A stretch of DNA of 64,000 nt. Source: Daucus carota subsp. sativus. Its lineage: Eukaryota > Streptophyta > Magnoliopsida > Apiales > Apiaceae. The stretch lies in assembly GCF_001625215.2 (NCBI RefSeq), contig NC_030383.2, forward strand, positions 9,932,779 through 9,996,778, read 5' to 3'. Below are positions 58,929 through 64,000 of the stretch, piece by piece. Under the pieces are notes generated by a model. It was given only the letters and a program-made list of their open reading frames with translations. It searched no databases and was not told where the DNA came from. Within the stretch, counting starts at the first letter, position 1; every line of letters starts with the position of its first letter. A program made the translations under genes and the position numbers.

Positions 58929-59993
58929 ATGCAAACTCGATCCGGACTCATAGTAAGTCAGACCAGCAACATGGCAAACCCTCGCCCAAACATGCAAGAC
59001 ACCAACCCGCTAAACCCCGACCCTACTAACCCTAATGCTCAAGTAGTCGGCGACGACGTGCTCCTACAAGACCTATCACCGTCCGGAAATTCCGTCCCAA
59101 ACGCGGGACAAAACACCAACGCAGTACCCCCCCCGCTCGTTCAAGGGGGGCCCATTGACCTGACAAAGTTCACACAGCAACAGATCGACATAATGCTAAA
59201 AGTGGCATCTGCCTTCCCACAACCTAGGGGAGAAGCACGCGGAAACCATGAACCCCGAGACGAGGAAGAGCGAAGTGAAGCTCATAGCCAACCTCACCCA
59301 CAAAAGTCCACAGCATCGCACCTTGGACCGTCACAAAACACGAACCACAAAAACCACGGTGGCCAACAACACCGCCCCTCAACCTGGAAGGAAAATAGGA
59401 GAATCCGGGATCTGAAAAAAGAGCTCGAGGCCAAGCAAGCAGAGTACGAAAAGGCCCGCGCCCGTCTCGAAGGCCGTCGTACCGAGACCCCTGAGGTCCG
59501 CAACGACACAGGAAGCGTCAATCCCTCCAACGCGGACATGCTCAATACGCTCATGGCCCTGAAGAAGCGCCTCGAGGATGGCACCAGTGGTGAAGCCGGA
59601 GAATCCCCTTTTACAAAGAGGCTCGAAGACGAACCAAAGCAAAGGCACATCAAGCACCTCAACCTGAACCCCTTTGACGGGATGGGAGATCCCGAGGAAC
59701 ACCTCAGCTACTTCAACCAACTGGCCCTGCACTACGAGTACCGCGACCTCACCAAATGCCGTTTCTTCGCCGCCACCCTGAGGGGAAGCGCGCAGCGGTG
59801 GTTCAGTCGCGTCCCGGCCAGGAGCATAGACACTTGGGCCGACTTTAAAAGGGCATTCCTGAATAAATTCAGGCAAACCAACCTCAGGAGGTGCACACTT
59901 CCTACTTACAAACCATCGGGCAAAGAGAAGGGGAATCCCTGCAGAGCTACATCAACCGCTTCAAGGAAGCGGTCAATAAGATCATCTGTGTAA
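58929..59993 (+). pseudogene. Gypsy gag, 5' part up to a frameshift
   Basis: The frame from ATG 58929 (after the leader) is Pro/Asn-rich for about 100 codons, then charged (R-I-R-D-L-K-K-E-L-E-A-K). It enters the retrotransposon gag domain near 59650 (H-L-N-L-N-P-F-D-G, Y-F-N-Q-L-A, A-A-T-L-R-G-S-A-Q-R-W-F). After K-F-R-Q-T-N-L-R-R, around 59888, the family pattern (S-Y-L-Q-T-I-x-Q-R-E-G-E-S-L) continues in the -1 frame instead, while this frame runs into a stop at 59993. A single-base deletion or equivalent change is the simplest cause, because the break is inside the gag domain rather than at a gag-pol junction. Confidence 0.8.
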
Positions 59994-61396
59994 ACGAGAT
60001 AGAGGCTCTCGTCCATTTGAAGAGAGGACTTGACCCGTATGAATGCGAAAAATATGTTGTCAAACTAATGGAAGTCCAGCCTACAACATTAGCCAAGGCA
60101 TATGACCTGGCGTCCCAAGCCGTCACGGAAGCGGAATCTCTGGCCGTGTTAAAACGGGCACGAGCACCTCCCGCTGGCAATCAGAAACACTACCCCCGTG
60201 AACGACACGCCCCGTACCAAAAACCCGTGGAACAAATGCAAGTTCAAACTACGCATGGACCTCCTGCCAACAAAAACAACAACATATCTGTAAAGGATCG
60301 TCTGGGACCCGCGATGGGTTCCCGCCCCGAGAAACGCCCTGAGCCTAATTGGACTAAGTTCAGCCTCACCCGGTCTGCCCTATTAAGAGACATTAAAAAC
60401 AAGCCCTTTTACCAAGCACCGCCAGCCATGTGGACAAACCCGGAGGACCGGAACAAAGAACGCCACTGCGAATATCACGAGACACATGGGCACTCTACGG
60501 ATAGCTGCCTCGCACTCAAACATTTCCTGGAACGACAAGCTAAAGCGGGAAACCTAAACCAATACCTCCCGCGTGATCTGCCACCACCACCACCACAGGA
60601 CCATCGAGACGGTCGAAATGTGGTCAATCCCGTCTTCGGCGGCACCGTCACGCCCCCTGCCCCAGGCGGGCCTTCAGTGTATGCCATCGCACAGGGAGAG
60701 GTGCACAGCCCCATATACTTCACACATGCAGACTACGAGGGCATCAACCCGGATCACAACGAAGCCCTAGTCGTATCCCTGGTCATAGCAGAAAATGAGG
60801 TAAAAAGAATATTGGTGGATAACGGCTCCTCTGCGGACATCTGCTTCCAGCACACCTGGGATCGACTGCGCCTGAACAACGCGGTTCCCGAGCCCTGCCT
60901 GGAAGAGACACCTTTGTACGGTTTCGGACACAACGCCGTGCCTATAGCGGGAGTAGCCCATCTGCCAGTCACCTTCGGGTCACCCCCCCACCAAATCACC
61001 AAGACAATCAAATTTTACATCATCAACGCGGTCTCCTCATACAACATGATCCTAGGGAGACCAACCCTGAATGCGCTCAGAGCAATCCCATCGACCTCAC
61101 ACCTCAAAATGAAGTTTCCAACTCCCACAGGAATAGGCGAAATCAAAGGGGATTCTGAAACCTCAAAACGATGCTATGGAATAGCCTTAGCCCTAGCGGC
61201 CACCGAGCCCGGGAACATCAAGCGGGAAAACGCCGACAAACGAAAGCAGGAGAAGCGAAAGAAACACGCTGAAAACCTCCAAAGGAAGAACAAACGGCAT
61301 CGAGAGGTGCAAGTCATAGAAACCCATGATCCCACGCGCGAAGAGCCCCCGCGCATGGACGCCGAACTCAAGAAATGCTTGTTACGGGATGAGTAG
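59891..61396 (+). CDS. Gypsy gag 3' part plus aspartic protease
   Basis: This frame resumes the gag domain (Y-L-Q-T-I-G-Q-R-E-G-E-S-L-Q-S-Y-I-N-R-F). It has a CCHC-like finger near 60462-60510 (C-E-Y-H ... G-H-S-T-D-S-C), as in Tat-type gag. A retropepsin-like protease follows (near 60811: I-L-V-D-N-G-S-S-A-D-I, with the catalytic D-x-G), then I-L-G-R-P. A basic linker (K-R-K-Q-E-K-R-K-K) leads to the TAG at 61394-61396. The frame has no natural ATG at its left edge, because it is the continuation of the upstream gag. Confidence 0.85.
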   Translation: MHTSYLQTIGQREGESLQSYINRFKEAVNKIICVNEIEALVHLKRGLDPYECEKYVVKLMEVQPTTLAKAYDLASQAVTEAESLAVLKRARAPPAGNQKHYPRERHAPYQKPVEQMQVQTTHGPPANKNNNISVKDRLGPAMGSRPEKRPEPNWTKFSLTRSALLRDIKNKPFYQAPPAMWTNPEDRNKERHCEYHETHGHSTDSCLALKHFLERQAKAGNLNQYLPRDLPPPPPQDHRDGRNVVNPVFGGTVTPPAPGGPSVYAIAQGEVHSPIYFTHADYEGINPDHNEALVVSLVIAENEVKRILVDNGSSADICFQHTWDRLRLNNAVPEPCLEETPLYGFGHNAVPIAGVAHLPVTFGSPPHQITKTIKFYIINAVSSYNMILGRPTLNALRAIPSTSHLKMKFPTPTGIGEIKGDSETSKRCYGIALALAATEPGNIKRENADKRKQEKRKKHAENLQRKNKRHREVQVIETHDPTREEPPRMDAELKKCLLRDE

Positions 61397-64000
61397 CCCG
61401 TGGCAAAACCCGCTGTGGCAACAGAACAAATTCAGCTCTCTCCCACCGACCCCACACGAAAAATCAGCATTGGGGCCGGTTTAGAGTCAGTGTTCAAGAA
61501 GGAACTCACAGATTTGCTGCGCGAATACGCAGACGTCTTTGCATGGAGCCCAAAAGACATGCCTGGCCTCGATGAATCCGTGGCCATGCACAAACTGAGT
61601 GTCGACCCCAAGAAGGCGCCAAAAAAGCAGAAGCGGCGCAACTTCGCACCTGACCGCCAAAAAGCAATCGACGCGGAAATAGATAAACTGTTGGACGCAG
61701 ACTTGATCTGTGAAGTCTCATACCCGGATTGGGTGGCAAACGTTGTGCTCGTCAAAAAAGCTAACGGGAAATGGCGCATGTGCGTCGATTACACAGACCT
61801 TAACGCAGCGTGCCCTAAGGACCCATACCCGTTACCAAGCATAGACCAACTCATTGACGCAACGGCCGGGCACCTCATGCTCAGTTTCATGGACGCTTTC
61901 TCAGGGTACAACCAGATTAAGATGGCACCGGAAGACTGCGAGAAAACTGCTTTCATCACTCATAGAGGAGTATACTGCTACAAGGTCATGCCTTTCGGCC
62001 TCATCAACGCAGGCGCCACCTACCAACGCATGATGAATAAGATCTTCGCACCACAGTTGGGACGCAACATGGAAGTCTACGTCGATGACATGATCGTCAA
62101 ATCTATGCTCCAAGAGACGCACTTGACCGACCTGCGAGAATGCTTCGCAAACCTCAGAAAGCACAACATGAAACTGAACCCCGACAAATGCACTTTCGCC
62201 TTGGGAGCGGGTAAATTCTTGGGTTTCCTGGTGAGCCAACGCGGGATCGAGGCCAACCCGGAGAAAATCCAAGCCGTCATTGACATGCAGCCCCCAAAAA
62301 CCATCAAGGACGTTCAACGCCTCACTGGGCGCCTAGCAGCATTGCGACGCTTCATATCAAAGCTTGCGGAACGATGCCTCCCTTTCTTCGACACCCTCAA
62401 AGGAGCACTCAAAACCAAAAAACTCACATGGACAGAGGAGTGCCAAAAAGCCTTTGAAGACCTCAAGACGTACCTGGCGTCCGCGCCACTCTTGACGACC
62501 GCGTCCCCTAGCGAACCATTGTCACTATATCTGGCAGTTTCTGACAAAACGGTGGGCGCAGTGCTTATTAAGGAAGCAGAAGCGGTGCAAAGGCCCGTTT
62601 ACTATGTCAGCCAAACATTAAAGGACGCAGAAACCCGCTACCCCAATACAGAGAAAACCGCCCTAGCCCTGGTCATGGCAAGCAGGAAGCTTCGTCACTA
62701 TTTCCAAGGACGGGAGATACGAGTCATCACGAATCAACCCTTGCGCAAAATCCTCCACAAGCCTGAGCTGTCAGGACGACTTATTAATTGGGCGATCGAG
62801 CTCAGCCAATTCCACCTCACTTATATCCCGAGAACCGCGATCAAAGCACAGGCCCTGGAAGACTTCGTCGTGGAGTGTAACTTTGCTAAACCAGACGAGG
62901 AGGCACCGGACAACCAAAAACCCCTCCCGGTAGCGGAAGGGTGGAAGCTTTACGTGGACGGCTCCGCCACCAACACCAGATGCGGAGCCGGGGCAATACT
63001 CATTAGCCCGGATGGTTTTTGTATAAAACAAGCCCTTCAGCTCAACTTCAAAGCCACCAACAACCAGGCGGAGTATGAGGCCCTGCTTTCAGGTTTAGAC
63101 CTCGCCCTAACTCTACAACTGCAAAATCTTACCATATACAGCGACTCCCAGCTGGTAGTTCGCCAAACAACGGGTGACTACGCGGTCAAGGATTCAACTC
63201 TAGCTCAATACCAACAACAAGTGCAGACCCGCTTGTCCACACTCAAAAGCTACCAGCTCCACCAAATAGACCGGGAAGACAACTCATTGGCTGACAGCCT
63301 ATCCAAACTCCTAGAGGGAGAATACACGACCTCGGACGGTCCCGTCTACTTCCTATCTCTCCCGCATCCCTCAACAGAGGCCAAGGAACAGCTCAGCATC
63401 ACGCTCAACGAGGACAACTGGATGACCCCCCTCGTCGCTTACCTCCGGAACGGAACTCTGCCAACCGAGCATAGCAAAGCCCGGCAGGTCAAGTCACACG
63501 CAGCCAAATTCTTCCTACAAGACGATGTTCTCTACCGTCGAAACTTCGACTCCCCCATTCTCAAATGCGTCGATGACGATGAAGCAACATACTGCATGCG
63601 GGAAGTTCACGAGGGCATATGCGGGGATCACATGGCGGGCAAGGCCCTTACACATAAAATCTTGCGCCAAGGATATTATTGGCCAACCATGGCAAAAGAC
63701 TGCAAAGCCTTTGTCAGAGCATGCCACCAATGCCAGCTCTTCAGCAACGTCCCGCGCGCAGCCCCCGCAGTCCCAGTTTCAATACTCTCCCCTATCCCGT
63801 TCGCTGTGTGGGGAATCGACATTATGGGACCATTCCCCAAAGCCCGCGGGGAACTCCAATTTGTCATGGTGGCCATCGATTATATGACAAAATGGGCAGA
63901 AGCCAAAGCACTCCGGACCATCACCCAAGAAGACGCAATCCGGTTTGTCCGTAACCAGATAATCACCCGGTTCGGTATCCCCACAACTCTCATCTCTGAC
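61397..64000 (+). CDS. Gypsy pol: RT, RNase H, archaeal-type RNase H, integrase (partial)
   Basis: 868 codons, open to the window edge, in the same frame as the protease segment and separated from it only by TAG 61394-61396. Reverse transcriptase: V-L-V-K-K-A-N-G-K-W-R-M-C-V-D-Y near 61747, M-P-F-G-L-I-N-A-G-A-T-Y-Q-R, and catalytic Y-V-D-D-M near 62079. RNase H: L-Y-L-A-V-S-D and Y-P-N-T-E-K. The second, archaeal-type RNase H: L-Y-V-D-G-S-A near 62950, N-Q-A-E-Y-E-A-L, Y-S-D-S-Q-L-V, and N-S-L-A-D-S-L-S. Integrase: an H-H-C-C zinc finger (V-H-E-G-I-C-G-D-H ... C-H-Q-C) near 63605-63735 and a core start at W-G-I-D-I-M-G-P-F-P near 63810. The 3' end of integrase and the 3' LTR lie beyond the window. 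Confidence 0.93.

Larger units (their letters stand above)
58363..64000 (+). mobile_element. Ty3/gypsy (Tat-type) LTR retrotransposon, cut by the window end
   Basis: In order: 5' LTR (58363-58858), primer-site region, gag, protease, reverse transcriptase, RNase H, a second (archaeal-type) RNase H and an integrase that runs off at 64000. The second RNase H domain between the first and the integrase is a mark of the Tat lineage (Tat, Ogre, Retand). The DNA is clearly more GC-rich than its surroundings. Gag carries a frameshift and an in-frame TAG precedes the RT, so this copy is unlikely to be fully functional, unless the TAG is read through. Confidence 0.93.

Noticed and set aside
58929..64000. 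Idea that the gypsy genes are host genes
   Set aside because: Domain order, LTR, primer site and GC-rich composition all show a retrotransposon.

Overview
The window is nuclear DNA from a flowering plant. The reasons are multi-exon genes with AT-rich introns, plant-only families (GeBP, GRAS/SCL32, ATXR3, NPH3, a plastid-targeted terpene synthase) and many plant-type transposons. Gene structures and base composition suggest a eudicot, but I cannot fix the species. No tRNA, rRNA, CRISPR or operon-like structure was seen.

Layout, left to right. (1) 1299-2706 (+): the last exons of a formin (FH2 domain); its 5' part lies off the window or is lost. (2) 4167-4601 (-): a fragment resembling a small membrane-anchored TPR-like protein. 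(3) 7864-9069 (+): an intronless GeBP-family transcription factor. (4) 12525-25502 (-): a complete 19-exon gene for the H3K4 methyltransferase ATXR3/SDG2, which I assembled to 2323 residues with every junction in phase. Two introns use GC-AG borders, and one of these is fully open in frame. (5) 25.9-32 kb: intergenic DNA with a Stowaway MITE, a hAT-type MITE with a clean 8-bp target duplication, and a copy of a MULE-like MITE whose sibling, with a 9-bp target duplication, sits in an ATXR3 intron. (6) 32030-32407 (-): a small uncharacterised basic protein. (7) 37736-39058 (+): an intronless GRAS protein, SCARECROW-like 32. (8) 42631-47200 (-): an apparently intact Ty1/copia element with matching 264-bp LTRs, inserted 25 bp upstream of the start codon of the next gene. 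(9) 47226-50548 (+): a three-exon BTB/POZ-NPH3 gene. (10) 51927-55016 (-): a seven-exon class I terpene synthase (632 aa) with a plastid-type leader and no RRx8W motif. (11) 57631-58225: a compound Stowaway cluster. (12) 58363 to the window end (+): a Ty3/gypsy element of the Tat type (two RNase H domains), with a frameshift in gag and an in-frame TAG before the reverse transcriptase.

The host genes are unlinked functions, not a pathway. The main story is the interplay of genes and mobile DNA: a young copia insertion in the leader of the NPH3 gene, MITEs and simple repeats inside ATXR3 introns, and several tiny poly(A)-only insertions flanked by direct repeats. I found no clear undescribed multi-gene system. 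The strongest unusual signals are the GC-AG introns of ATXR3 (one a possible in-frame retained intron), the copia insertion, and the poly(A) micro-insertions.
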